Part shown: one piece after another, positions 15,865 through 24,701 of the stretch
Layout of the letters: each line of letters begins with the position of its first letter
Position numbering within the stretch: the first letter of the stretch is position 1
From: Actinomycetota bacterium
GTDB taxonomy: Bacteria > Actinomycetota > Acidimicrobiia > Acidimicrobiales > Ilumatobacteraceae
Assembly: GCA_963169665.1 (NCBI GenBank)
Contig: CAUJET010000205.1
Coordinates: 17,899-81,898, forward strand
Length of the DNA stretch: 64,000 bases
Direction: 5' to 3'
Translations under genes and position numbers: made by a program
The notes under the pieces: generated by a model
Seen by the model: the letters and a program-made list of their open reading frames with translations, nothing else
Told to the model about the DNA's origin: nothing
Database searches by the model: none

Positions 15865-18674
15865 GTGGTTCCTGTGAAGTAGCCGTTCACATCGATGATG
15901 ACATGCGTGGTCTGGTTCACGAAGGTATTCAGTGCACCGCCGCTCGAAAGACGCACCATGCCGGCATTTGCTCGCGGGTGGACGGCTGGGAAGTTGAGGT
16001 TGGAGATCAAGGGTTGATCCACATCGGCCGGGAACACGGTGAGGTATCCGTCGCCCGCTGCGCCGTCGGACGTGAAGTTCATCGACACCGCGCTCGCGCC
16101 CACCGGCACGTTGCCGCCGGCGAGCTGGACCACCCGGCTCGTCAGGGCGGTGTGGATGCCCGTGCTGGATCGGCTGTCGTAGGCCCGATCGGGCGTCAGT
16201 GGCACGAACAACCCGCTGCTACCGGCTGACGTGGTGGGCCCGGTGATCCATCCCATCAGGTCGACCACGAGATGGGTGCTGTTGCTGGTGAACACGCTGA
16301 TCGTGCCGTCGCTGCCCACCGGCACGATGCTGAGGGTGCCGGACGCGAGGCCGGGCACGTAGTTGCCGTTCGAGGTGGTGAGTCCGGTGGCCCCCGTGGC
16401 CTGTGCTCGGAGGAATCCGCTGCCGACCGCCTGGTCGGCCACCACGTTGACGACCGCGGCCGACGCGCCCGAGGGGATACCGCCGACGCGCACACTCTCG
16501 CCGGCCTCCGGACGGTGGGAGACCCAGTCGGGAGGGACGGGACCACCCGATTCGGGGCGGGTGTCGAGCACACGGACCGGGTCGACCGCCACGAACCGTC
16601 CCTCGGCCACGGTGGGGGTGGTGGCCGGGGTGAACGCGCCCAACAGGTCGACCACGACGTTGCCGCCGGCGAAGAGGTAGAGCGTGATCGAGTTGCTCGA
16701 GCCGACCGGGACGATCGCGAAGTTCGGTTGGACCTGACCAGCCGACGCGACGTTGAGGGTGGACGACGCTCCCAGGCTGCCCTGGAGCGTCGGGAGCACC
16801 TGCACGTAGCCGGCCACCGAGGTGTCGGTCGAGACCACGTTCAGGGCGACGGCGGAGGCGCCGTTGACCGGCAACGCCAGGTCGATGACGGTGAACCCGG
16901 GATGTGGTCCGACGGGCGCGTCCGCCGTCGCCGAGGCCGCTCGCGTGTCGAGGATCCGGATGGGGGTGGCCAGCGCCTGGAACTGGGCGGGTCGTGCGTC
17001 GATCGATGCGGTGGGCGGTGAGGGCAGGTCGAGCCGACCCGTACCGAAGGTGTCGTCGGGACCGGGCGCACCGAAGTCGACCACGAGGTGCTTCACGAGC
17101 GCCGCGAGGTGGGGTCCACCGGCGGCGAGCCCCCGTCCGAGCAGGAGCGCTGCGAACCCGGCTGCGGTGGGCGACGCAGCGCTGGTGCCGTTGAAGCACG
17201 TCACCGACGGTCCGTAGCGAATCGGGCTGTAGATGCTGCTCTTCACGCAGCTCGGCGCGGTGACGTCGGGCTTGGTCCGGCCGTCGTTGGTGGGGCCTCG
17301 CGACGAGTAGTTCCCGATGGTGCTCCCCGTCGGTGGATCGATCGCCCCGACCGACACGAGCGACGGGTTCGTCGAGTCGACCACCGGCTTGGCCGCGCTG
17401 TACGAGGCCTGGCTGTACTCGAGGTCGCCGCTGAACAGCGCGACTTCGACGACGTCGGCCGCCGCGTCGCCGCCGACGGCCATCCGCTTGATTCGGAGCG
17501 TGACCGGACCAGCGCCGTAGACGTCGGCGGCCTCGAGCGGCGGTGCACCCGCCACCTGCGAGGCGTCGATGATCTGGGTGCCGAACGGGTTGGTCAACTC
17601 GATCCGGTAGTCGGTGACCTGATTCGCGGGCTTGTTCCAGTCGGACCAGCGGATGCCGTCGAAGCCGACGTTGACACCCGTGATCGTCATCGTGGTGTCG
17701 ACCCCCGGGCCAGGGAGGAAGTCGACGTACCCCTGCGCATCGACGCCCTCGGTGTAGCGGCCGTACGAACCGGCTGCGTCGTTGCCCGCCGAGTTGAACC
17801 ACGTGATGCCCTTGGTGGCTGCGTAGTCGACCACGGCGCCGAGGGGACCGGTGCCGTCGCCCGGACCGTCGTAGGCCGCGCCGAGCGACCTGGTCATGAT
17901 CGTGACGCCGTTCGTCGAGAACCAGTCGACCGCGGCGCGGAGGTCGCTGGCGGTGCCGACGGTGGCGAGCCACAGCTCAGCGTCGGGCGCCATGTCCTTC
18001 ACGACCTCGGCAACGGCCACTCCGTGCTCCTCGCCCGACGCGCCGGAGGAGGCGCAGAAGCCCGAGTTCGAGCTGTCGAGGCAGAAACGGCGCTCGAGCG
18101 GCGGCAGCTGACCGTGCTCGGCGGCGTTCCAGAGGGTGAGGTCGAAGAAGTCGACGATGCCGATGCGCACGCCGGCGCCGCGGATGCCTGCGTCGTGCCA
18201 CGCCTTGGCATCGGTCACGGCGATGTTCTCGCCGGTGACCGGCCCGAACTCGACCCGCGGATCGCTGCCGGACGACTCGACCAGACCGGTGACGGGACGG
18301 TTGGCGATCAGCGGCCGGCGCACCCCATCGGCGTCGTCGGCCGCGGCGAGCTCGTCGACCCTCGACGCGGCGATCGACACCTGCACGACCTCGCCTGGCA
18401 CCGTGCCCGTGACCACGCCGCCGAGCGCTCGCGCGGCGGCGCGCGCGCCCGCCACGTCGTCGGTGAGGAGCTCCACGACCACCCGATCGCCCGGTGCCGC
18501 GACGGCCAGCTCGTCGAGCAGCGCCGGGTCGGTGATCTCGCCGCCGGTCGATGCGCCGTCGTCGAGCGGGGTCGCCGCTGCCGTACTCGACACGGCGAGC
18601 ACGGTCGCCAACGAGATCGCGGCACAGGCGCGGGCCAGCGGGGCAGCCCTGCGGGTGATGCCACGACGTCTCAT
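15861..18674 (-). CDS. Secreted subtilisin-like (S8) serine peptidase with three C-terminal repeats
   Basis: A 937-residue exported subtilase. After a signal peptide (about residues 1-34) and a pro-region, the catalytic domain carries Asp175 (RIGIVDFFD), His217 (EEHGVAVAEVV), the oxyanion Asn298 (NSAGND) and Ser498 (NGTSAASPTAAGFA). From about residue 570 to the end are three modules of roughly 115 residues, each opening with an LDTR-like motif and closing with a VVDLxG or IIDVNGYF motif. Such modules are common at the C-terminus of actinobacterial secreted enzymes and probably mediate surface or polymer association. The start overlaps the stop of the upstream 121-residue gene, and its stop overlaps the following DUF4916 gene. 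Confidence 0.93.
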   Translation of the reverse strand: MRRRGITRRAAPLARACAAISLATVLAVSSTAAATPLDDGASTGGEITDPALLDELAVAAPGDRVVVELLTDDVAGARAAARALGGVVTGTVPGEVVQVSIAASRVDELAAADDADGVRRPLIANRPVTGLVESSGSDPRVEFGPVTGENIAVTDAKAWHDAGIRGAGVRIGIVDFFDLTLWNAAEHGQLPPLERRFCLDSSNSGFCASSGASGEEHGVAVAEVVKDMAPDAELWLATVGTASDLRAAVDWFSTNGVTIMTRSLGAAYDGPGDGTGPLGAVVDYAATKGITWFNSAGNDAAGSYGRYTEGVDAQGYVDFLPGPGVDTTMTITGVNVGFDGIRWSDWNKPANQVTDYRIELTNPFGTQIIDASQVAGAPPLEAADVYGAGPVTLRIKRMAVGGDAAADVVEVALFSGDLEYSQASYSAAKPVVDSTNPSLVSVGAIDPPTGSTIGNYSSRGPTNDGRTKPDVTAPSCVKSSIYSPIRYGPSVTCFNGTSAASPTAAGFAALLLGRGLAAGGPHLAALVKHLVVDFGAPGPDDTFGTGRLDLPSPPTASIDARPAQFQALATPIRILDTRAASATADAPVGPHPGFTVIDLALPVNGASAVALNVVSTDTSVAGYVQVLPTLQGSLGASSTLNVASAGQVQPNFAIVPVGSSNSITLYLFAGGNVVVDLLGAFTPATTPTVAEGRFVAVDPVRVLDTRPESGGPVPPDWVSHRPEAGESVRVGGIPSGASAAVVNVVADQAVGSGFLRAQATGATGLTTSNGNYVPGLASGTLSIVPVGSDGTISVFTSNSTHLVVDLMGWITGPTTSAGSSGLFVPLTPDRAYDSRSSTGIHTALTSRVVQLAGGNVPVGASAVSMNFTSDGAAGDGYLTVFPADVDQPLISNLNFPAVHPRANAGMVRLSSGGALNTFVNQTTHVIIDVNGYFTGTT

Positions 18675-19036
18675 CGCCAGCGTCGCCGTGTGCTCGTCGT
18701 CGATGATGTCTTCGGCTCGGTGCGGGGCAGCGGTGGTGCGACCAGCTCGGCATCGGCGAGCGACAGCGAGATGCCGTCGGTGTCGATGTCGAGCGGATCG
18801 CTGTTGGCGGCGACCACGATCGGGGCCTCCTCGCGCGGCTTGCGACCGTTCACGATCTGGTCGACGCCGAGCATGCCCGCAGCGAGCGCAGCGCCCGCCG
18901 CGCCGTGGCGACGTTTGGCGTGGGCGATACGCGTGGCGATGTCGCCGCCCGCATCGAACGGCGCCGGTGGGAGATCGTCCCGGTCGACGTCGGCGGAGTG
19001 CCCGGGCGCGTCGTCGTCTTCGGGAGCTCCGCCCAT
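18671..19036 (-). CDS. Small conserved-looking protein preceding the peptidase
   Basis: A 121-residue protein I do not recognise with certainty. It is acidic at the N-terminus and has a helical middle (IATRIAHAKRRHGAAGAALAA) followed by GVDQIVNGRKPREEAPIVV and an acidic segment, with no membrane helix or signal peptide. The last codon context gives a 4-nt overlap with the S8 peptidase start (ATGA), so it heads a three-gene coupled operon. It might be cytoplasmic and regulatory or chaperone-like for the export cargo, which is only a guess. The start at 19036 follows a G-rich run that could serve as a ribosome site. Confidence 0.65.
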   Translation of the reverse strand: MGGAPEDDDAPGHSADVDRDDLPPAPFDAGGDIATRIAHAKRRHGAAGAALAAGMLGVDQIVNGRKPREEAPIVVAANSDPLDIDTDGISLSLADAELVAPPLPRTEPKTSSTTSTRRRWR

Positions 19037-19203
19037 ACCCCCCAACCTACTCGGGAACGGTTCGTTCCTGCGCTCGGGGAGCCGGCGGCCGAGGTCGCAC
19101 CGGGTGGCCGATCCGCGCCGCACCCATCCCGGCTCGACCCCCTGCACCCGCCCTGACGCCACCGTGGCCCAGGGGTATCGCGCGATCGCACAAGCTGTTT
19201 CAT

Positions 19204-19209
19204 TACTGT
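19204..19209 (+). promoter_or_regulatory. Leaderless-type -10 box (TACTGT)
   Basis: TACTGT ends 7 nt before the GTG at 19217. The surrounding bases are AT-richer than the region, and no Shine-Dalgarno sequence is present. Confidence 0.55.
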
Positions 19210-19216
19210 TTCCGGT

Positions 19217-20140
19217 GTGGTAGATGGGGATGCGATCCATCGGGCGGCCGCCGCCCTGCGCACGGCTCTCGTGGGCCGTCCCATCTCGCGCTTCGACTCG
19301 TCCGTGCTCGAAGGGCCCGTCCCCGCGGTCGGGCGCATCGTCGAGCGAGTCGAGAGCCACGGCCGCAACCTGGAGATCGTCTGGGACGACGGCCTCATCC
19401 TCCACACGAACTTGAGGCTCAGCGGCACGTGGCATCTGTACCGTCACGGCGAGCGCTGGCGCCGACCCGGCACGCAGATGCGGGTCGAGATCCAGACGGT
19501 CGACTGGATCGCGGTGTGCTTCAACGCCCCGATCGTCGAGACCTACCGCGAGTTCGACCGCTACCGCCACCCCGGCTTCGGACCGCACGGTCCCGACCTC
19601 AGCCGACCCGACGCCGACCTCGATGAGAGCATCAACCGGCTGTACCACTACCACGACCAGCTGGCGCCCGTGAGCGAGGCGTTGCTCGACCAGCACGTCG
19701 CCAACGGCATCGGCAACGTCTACCGGTGCGAGGTGTTGTGGGCGTGCGGTGTGCACCCGTTCGCGCCGGTGTCGGCGCTCGATGCCGACGACTGCTCGCA
19801 CCTCATCACCACGGCCGCCGCGCTCCTGCGATCGAAGCTGCGCCACAGCCCTCGTGTCACGGCGTCGATCACTCAGCCCGGCTCGTTCGTGCGCGGCGAC
19901 CTGGCGGTGTACGGCCGCAACGGGCAGCGCTGTGCACGATGTGGCGACACGGTGCAGGTGTGCCAGCTCGCCGAGCACGACCGCCTGCTGTACTGGTGCC
20001 CCGGATGCCAGGTGCACCGCTCGCTCGACTCGATGCCGGCCCTCGACGAGGAGGCGATGCGCGAGATGGACCCGCACCCTGCGGCGGCGAAGTTCCTCAG
20101 CAATCTGCCGTGGCGCCGGAGCCATCCGCTCGCCGGCTGA
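19217..20140 (+). CDS. Fpg/Nei-family DNA glycosylase-like protein with altered active site
   Basis: A 307-residue member of the Fpg/Nei (MutM/endonuclease VIII) family, base-excision repair glycosylases. The helix-two-turn-helix is present (NGIGNVYRCEVLWACGVHP, about residues 160-178) and so is the zinc finger (CARC ... CPGC, about 238-263). The N-terminus, however, reads M-V-D-G-D instead of M-P-E-G-D: the catalytic Pro2 and Glu3 are Val and Asp, and the conserved beta-hairpin Lys (usual GKxL) is Arg in HGRNLEIVW. Human NEIL3 also uses Val2, so residual lyase activity is conceivable. Loss of catalysis is the alternative. The start is fixed by the -10 box and the family N-terminus. Confidence 0.85.
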   Translation: MVDGDAIHRAAAALRTALVGRPISRFDSSVLEGPVPAVGRIVERVESHGRNLEIVWDDGLILHTNLRLSGTWHLYRHGERWRRPGTQMRVEIQTVDWIAVCFNAPIVETYREFDRYRHPGFGPHGPDLSRPDADLDESINRLYHYHDQLAPVSEALLDQHVANGIGNVYRCEVLWACGVHPFAPVSALDADDCSHLITTAAALLRSKLRHSPRVTASITQPGSFVRGDLAVYGRNGQRCARCGDTVQVCQLAEHDRLLYWCPGCQVHRSLDSMPALDEEAMREMDPHPAAAKFLSNLPWRRSHPLAG

Positions 20141-20206
20141 GCGAGGTCTGCAGACATCCAGCGAGCGAGGCATCGAGCCTCGACCTGAGATCGAGGGTCG
20201 CCGGTG

Positions 20207-20662
20207 TCAGCCCTTCCGGGCCCTGGCCGCCTTGGTGTTGTCCTTCGGGCGGCGCAGCTCCTTGCGCTTCACGAACCGCAGGCCGCTCCAGGTGTCGTCG
20301 ATCGCGCAGACCTTGTTGTCGACCCAGCCGGTCGGCAGGATCACCGCGCGCAGCACGTCCTCGGTGATGTCGGTCTCCATCCCGGAGGTGCGTTTCGGCC
20401 AGGCGATCCACACGGCGCCGTCGGGGGACAGGGGAGCGGTGAGCTTCGGCCAGTCGGCGGCGAGCACGACGCGCTGGGTGCAGAAGGCGATCACGATGTC
20501 GAGCGGCGGCATCAGCGACTGCTGCCAGACCGCATCGCCCAGATCGCCGTCGGCCGTGAGGAGATCGGCGAAGTGCTCGGGCGCGCGGCGGACCGTGAAC
20601 ACCGTCTCGCCGGTGATGCCGAGCTTCTTCGGCAGCGGGGTCTGCGAGTAGCCCGCGGTCAC
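20207..20662 (-). CDS. DUF3052 family protein
   Basis: A 151-residue actinobacterial protein of the DUF3052 type. It starts TAGYSQTPLPKKLGIT, has a central hydrophobic stretch LDIVIAFCT then the WPKLTAPLSPDGAVWIAWPK segment typical of the family, and ends in a basic tail (KRKELRRPKDNTKAARARKG). Function is unknown; no catalytic motif is seen. The GTG start at 20662 overlaps the stop of the upstream split-barrel gene (GTGA) and follows GGGGGA. In frame the ORF could extend further, but that part is an out-of-phase copy of the neighbour's coding region. Co-translation suggests a shared process. Confidence 0.8.
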   Translation of the reverse strand: MTAGYSQTPLPKKLGITGETVFTVRRAPEHFADLLTADGDLGDAVWQQSLMPPLDIVIAFCTQRVVLAADWPKLTAPLSPDGAVWIAWPKRTSGMETDITEDVLRAVILPTGWVDNKVCAIDDTWSGLRFVKRKELRRPKDNTKAARARKG

Positions 20663-21063
20663 GACGGGTCCCCCGATCGGAGCCCGGAGTTGCACATGAC
20701 CTTGTCGACGTCGATCTCCACCACGACGCGATCGTCGCGCACCTTCGGCTGCCGGTAGCGCACCGCATAGGCGGCCACCGCCGCTGCGACGTCGTCGGTG
20801 TCGGCACTCACACGCGTGACGCCCTCGAACGTGAGCCATCGTCCGCCGTCGACCTGGCAGACCGCTGCCCGTCGTCCGCCACCGGCGTGGGCCGCCTTGG
20901 CCGCGGCCGCGAAGGTGATCACCCGCACGACGCCGCGCTCGACGTCGTAGGTGAACCCGACGGGCACCACGTGCGGGCTGCCGTCGGCGCGGAGCGTGGT
21001 GAGCGTGGCGAGGTGTCGCTCGGCGAGGAACTCGCGCGCCGCCGCGCTCAGGGTTTGCTGCAT
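20659..21063 (-). CDS. PPOX-class F420-dependent oxidoreductase (split barrel)
   Basis: A 134-residue split-barrel protein of the pyridoxamine-phosphate-oxidase superfamily, actinobacterial F420-type. The N-terminal signature AAREFLAERHLATLTTLRADG then SPHVVPVGFTYD matches small F420H2-dependent reductases, followed by VRVITFAAAAKAAHAGGG and RRAAVCQVDGGRWLTFEG. Members reduce or detoxify small molecules with F420 or FMN; the substrate is unknown. ATG 21063 is the first start giving the family N-terminus. It is coupled to the DUF3052 gene by a 4-nt overlap. The two-hairpin element at 21099-21205 separates it from the ABC permease operon. Confidence 0.82.
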   Translation of the reverse strand: MQQTLSAAAREFLAERHLATLTTLRADGSPHVVPVGFTYDVERGVVRVITFAAAAKAAHAGGGRRAAVCQVDGGRWLTFEGVTRVSADTDDVAAAVAAYAVRYRQPKVRDDRVVVEIDVDKVMCNSGLRSGDPS

Positions 21064-21098
21064 CCGCCCATCATGCCGGGGCCCCACCCGAACCGACC

Positions 21099-21205
21099 GC
21101 GATGAGAGATGAGTGCCGGTGCCGCCCCGATCTCTCATCGCCGCCGCCACCCACCCGGACGCGATGAGAGATGGGGGCGCGAGCGCCGCTCATCTCTCAT
21201 CGCGT
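21099..21205. repeat. Tandem pair of hairpins sharing one stem sequence
   Basis: The 12-mer GCGATGAGAGAT occurs four times in alternating orientation: 21099-21110 (+), 21130-21141 (-), 21161-21172 (+) and 21192-21203 (-). Each neighbouring pair forms a perfect stem; the second extends to 15 bp (21159-21173 with 21191-21205) and contains a further GGCGC-GA-GCGCC hairpin. It follows the stop of the leftward ABC permease gene, so it can act as a double terminator, but the repeated design resembles REP/BIME elements. Confidence 0.8.
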
Positions 21206-21225
21206 GGATGCCGTGGGCGGGCTGG

Positions 21226-23769
21226 TCAGGTGGTGGCGATGGCCTGGAGGATGTCGGCGTTGGCCGCCCGCCGGGCGGGGACCCATGCAGCCAGCACGGC
21301 CACCACGATCGATGCGATCACGAAGATCGCGATGCTCGTGATCGACACGCTGAACGAATTGAGGCCCTGGTCCTCCAACGCCTTCACCACGATCCAACCG
21401 AGCGTCAATCCGAGCACCGTGCCCATCAACGCACCGAGGAGGGCGGTGATCACCGCTTCCCAGCGGATGCTGCTGCGCACCTGCGGCCGGGTCATCCCGA
21501 TCGCTCGCACCAGTCCGAGCTCACGGCGTCGCTCGTAGACGGCGAGCAGGAGGGTGATCACGATGCCGAGCACGGCGATGAACACCGACATCAGCAGCAG
21601 GGCGTAGATGAAGTTGAGGAAACCGTCCACCTGCGACGACTGGTCGTCGATGAACTCCTCCCGCGTCTGCACCTTGCTCGTCGGGTAGCGGTCGGTGACG
21701 GTTCGGATCGCTGCTTCGGCCTGCTCGGTCGACACGCCGTCGGCGGACTGCACGAGCACCTGGACGTCGAACAGGTCGGTGGTCTGTCCGTCGAACAGCG
21801 CCCGGTCGACGATCAGGTTGCCGAAGTCCTCGGAGTCGAAGATGCCGGCGACGGTGAGGTCCCTGGTGTCCTGGTTCTGGAAGATCACCTGTACCGAGTC
21901 GCCGACGACGAGCCCGTCGCGGTCGGCCTTGTCGGTCGACATCAGGATGCCGTTGCCGTCGAGGTCGGCCCAGCCGCCGGCGGTGAACGGGAGGTCGAAC
22001 AGGGTGGCGGCGCGCTCGGGATCGACCGTGAGCACCGATTTGCCGACCGGCTGACCCTCCTCGACCAACTGCACGAGGTTGACCCCGATGCCCACGGCAC
22101 CTGCCACTTCGGACAGCTCGTTCAGCTCGTCGGTGAGGGTGGTGGGCAGGCCACCGAAGCCCTGCGAGTCGCTCGTGCTCACGGCGAAGTCGCCGCTGAA
22201 CTGCTCGCCGATCGATTCGCGGATCGAGGTCTTCACCGACGAACCCAGCGTCGACACACCGATCAGCAGCGCCAGGCCGATGGCCAGGGCACCCGCGGTG
22301 AGCGCCGTGCGCTTGGGACTCGTCGCCGCGTTCCGGCCGGCGATCTCGCCCGACACGCCGCGCATGGCGGTGAGGGGTCGGGTGACGATCCTCGACACCG
22401 GTGCGGCGAGGAGCGGACCGAGCACCACGAGCGAGCCGAACAGACCCGCCGCGCCGGGCCCGAGCCAGATGGCGTCGCCGCCGACACCGAGCACGATGCA
22501 GACGACGGCGACGGTGAGCAGCAGCGCGCCGGTGACCATGCGGCCGCGGCTGAGTGCGGAGCGGTCGACGGCCACGTCGCGCATCGCCGCGAGCGGCGGC
22601 ACACGACCCGACCGGATGGCCGGTGCGATGGCGCAGATCAGCGTGACGACCACGCCGACGATCACACTGACGACCAGCACCCACGGCTTCACCGTGAGCG
22701 ATGTGTCGGACGGCCCGAAGCCGGTGGCGGTGAGCAGCTTGATGATGGCCGTCGCCAGCCCGACGCCGCCGACGAAGCCGAGCAGGCCGCCGACGAGTCC
22801 GACCACGATCGCCTCGACGAACAGCACCCGCGTCACCTGGCCCCGGCTCGCACCGATGGCCCGCAGCAGTGCGTTCTCACGCTGACGCTGGGCGGCGCTG
22901 ATGCTGAACACGTTGTAGATGATGAAGCTGCCCACGAACAGGGAGATGACCGCGAAGATCGTGAGGAAGATCGTGAAGAACTGCAGGCCCTCCTGCACGG
23001 CCGTCTGGTTCTCCTCGGTGATCTCGGTGCCGGTGAGCGCCTCGATGTCGCGCCCCGTGTACTGCTGCTCGATGAGCGCGGCGAGCTCCTCGTCGGTGAT
23101 CGAACCGTCGCTCACCACGGCGATCGAGTCGACCAACCCGGGCTGGCCGATGACGAACTCCTGTGCGGTCGGCAGGTCGAACAGGGCCCAGGTGGCGCCG
23201 CCCGAGGTGTCGGATCCGGCGAACGTGGCGATACCCGACACGGTGAACTCGCGGACGCCGGCCTTGCCGGTCACCTGCACGGTGTCGCCGACTTCGATCT
23301 TGCCCTCCTTCGATGCGCGTCGGTCGATCACGACCTCGGTGGCATCGGCGGGGCCGGTGCCCTCGGCGAGCGCCCACGGCGAGCTCGGCGAGTCGATCCA
23401 CACGCCGCCGAACTTGGGCGGGCCGTCCTGGCCGACGACGGTGCCGTCGGCCGTGGCGATGCGGGCGAACCCCTGGATGTCGCCCTCTGCCTCGGCGACG
23501 CCCGGCAGGGCGCGCACCTCGGCGATGAGCGTGTCGGGGATGCGGTCGCGGCTCTCGGCGCCGAAGTCCCCCTCGATCACGTTCGACGAGCGGACGAAGG
23601 CGTCGGTGTTCTCGTAGGCGTTGGCGAAGAGTCGGTCGAAGCTGCCCCGGATGGTGTCGCTGAAGACGAACACACCCGAGAGGAAGGCACAGCCGGCGAT
23701 GACCGCCAGCGAGGTGAGCAGCAACCGACCCTTGCGGGCCAGTGCGCTCTTCAGAGCGATGCGGAACAC
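21226..23769 (-). CDS. ABC transporter permease, FtsX/MacB type
   Basis: An 847-residue permease with two FtsX domains, as in the long actinobacterial and Firmicute MacB/LolCE-type exporters. An N-terminal helix (about residues 15-38) leads to a large extracytoplasmic domain. Then come three helices (about 260-375), further helices with a second large periplasmic-type domain, and a final three-helix FtsX block (about 720-835, ending VAVLAAWVPARRAANADILQAIA). ATG 23769 lies 4 nt after the ATPase stop, so the two are one operon. The neighbouring two-component system suggests control by envelope stress or antimicrobial compounds. The cargo may be a lipoprotein, peptide or drug; it cannot be deduced. 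Confidence 0.9.
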   Translation of the reverse strand: MFRIALKSALARKGRLLLTSLAVIAGCAFLSGVFVFSDTIRGSFDRLFANAYENTDAFVRSSNVIEGDFGAESRDRIPDTLIAEVRALPGVAEAEGDIQGFARIATADGTVVGQDGPPKFGGVWIDSPSSPWALAEGTGPADATEVVIDRRASKEGKIEVGDTVQVTGKAGVREFTVSGIATFAGSDTSGGATWALFDLPTAQEFVIGQPGLVDSIAVVSDGSITDEELAALIEQQYTGRDIEALTGTEITEENQTAVQEGLQFFTIFLTIFAVISLFVGSFIIYNVFSISAAQRQRENALLRAIGASRGQVTRVLFVEAIVVGLVGGLLGFVGGVGLATAIIKLLTATGFGPSDTSLTVKPWVLVVSVIVGVVVTLICAIAPAIRSGRVPPLAAMRDVAVDRSALSRGRMVTGALLLTVAVVCIVLGVGGDAIWLGPGAAGLFGSLVVLGPLLAAPVSRIVTRPLTAMRGVSGEIAGRNAATSPKRTALTAGALAIGLALLIGVSTLGSSVKTSIRESIGEQFSGDFAVSTSDSQGFGGLPTTLTDELNELSEVAGAVGIGVNLVQLVEEGQPVGKSVLTVDPERAATLFDLPFTAGGWADLDGNGILMSTDKADRDGLVVGDSVQVIFQNQDTRDLTVAGIFDSEDFGNLIVDRALFDGQTTDLFDVQVLVQSADGVSTEQAEAAIRTVTDRYPTSKVQTREEFIDDQSSQVDGFLNFIYALLLMSVFIAVLGIVITLLLAVYERRRELGLVRAIGMTRPQVRSSIRWEAVITALLGALMGTVLGLTLGWIVVKALEDQGLNSFSVSITSIAIFVIASIVVAVLAAWVPARRAANADILQAIATT

Positions 23770-23773
23770 GGCG

Positions 23774-24595
23774 TCACTCCCCGAAGTGCTTCATGCGGTC
23801 GAGCACGCGCTCGGCCGTGGGCTGGTGCATCTCGTCGACGATCTTGCCGTCGGCGAGGAACACCACACGATCGGCGTAGCTGGCGGCGACCGGGTCGTGG
23901 GTGACCATCACGATGGTCTGGCCGAGCTCGCGCACGGCGAGGCGCATGAACTCGAGGATCTCGGCGCCGGTGCGGCTGTCGAGGTTGCCGGTCGGCTCGT
24001 CGGCAAAGATGATCGTCGGTCGGCTGGCGAGCGCACGGGCGACGGCCACGCGCTGTTGCTGGCCGCCGGACAGCTCGCTCGGCCGGTGCTTCAGACGATC
24101 GCGGAGTCCGACGGTGTCGATCACCCGGTCGATCCACTGCTGGTCGCCCTTCGAGCCGCCGAGCAGCAGGGGCAGGGTGATGTTCTCGATCGCGGTGAGC
24201 GTGGGCACCAGGTTGTAGGCCTGGAAGATGAAGCCCACCTCGGTGCGGCGAAGCTCGGTGAGCTGCTTGTCGTTCAGCGTGGCGAGGTAGGTGTTGCCCA
24301 CGTACACCGCGCCGCTCGTGAGCGAGTCGAGGCCGGCGAGGCAGTGCATGAGCGTGCTCTTGCCGGAACCCGACGGGCCCATGATCGCCGTGAAACGGCC
24401 GGCCTCGAACGCGACGGTGACGCCGTCGAGGGCCCGCACCTCACTGTCGTCCTTGCCGTAGATCTTCACCGCGTCGACCGCACCGGCGGCGGCCGTCATC
24501 GTGGGCGTCGCCGTGCCGGCACCAGTGGCACCGACGGTGACGGGCGCTCCGGGGGCTCCGGGCGCGGAGGAGGGGAGGGGGGCGTCGAAACTCAT
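23774..24595 (-). CDS. ABC transporter ATP-binding protein (MacB/LolD family)
   Basis: A 273-residue ATPase with an extra N-terminal stretch of about 45 Ala/Pro/Gly/Thr-rich residues not found in most homologues. Motifs in order: Walker A GPSGSGKST (about residues 74-82), Q-loop FIFQAYNLVP, signature LSGGQQQRVAVARAL, Walker B IIFADEPTGNLD and the H-loop His in VMVTHD. It powers the FtsX-type permease encoded 4 nt downstream. The subfamily normally drives mechanotransmission rather than classical transport. Upstream lies the response regulator gene in the same orientation, 106 nt away, so joint transcription is possible. Confidence 0.93.
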   Translation of the reverse strand: MSFDAPLPSSAPGAPGAPVTVGATGAGTATPTMTAAAGAVDAVKIYGKDDSEVRALDGVTVAFEAGRFTAIMGPSGSGKSTLMHCLAGLDSLTSGAVYVGNTYLATLNDKQLTELRRTEVGFIFQAYNLVPTLTAIENITLPLLLGGSKGDQQWIDRVIDTVGLRDRLKHRPSELSGGQQQRVAVARALASRPTIIFADEPTGNLDSRTGAEILEFMRLAVRELGQTIVMVTHDPVAASYADRVVFLADGKIVDEMHQPTAERVLDRMKHFGE

Positions 24596-24701
24596 GGGAA
24601 CAGTTGTACCGCGGTGCGCCGCAGCTCACGTCCCCACTTCGGCGGATTGGTGTCACCCTGAGGGTGGAACCGAGTCGACCCGGCGTGCGCCGTTGGGGCG
24701 G

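Noticed and set aside
21109..23904. Very long ORF of 931 codons opposite the ABC permease
   Set aside because: It is Asp/His/Arg-rich nonsense produced by high GC at third positions of the real minus-strand gene, with no domain.
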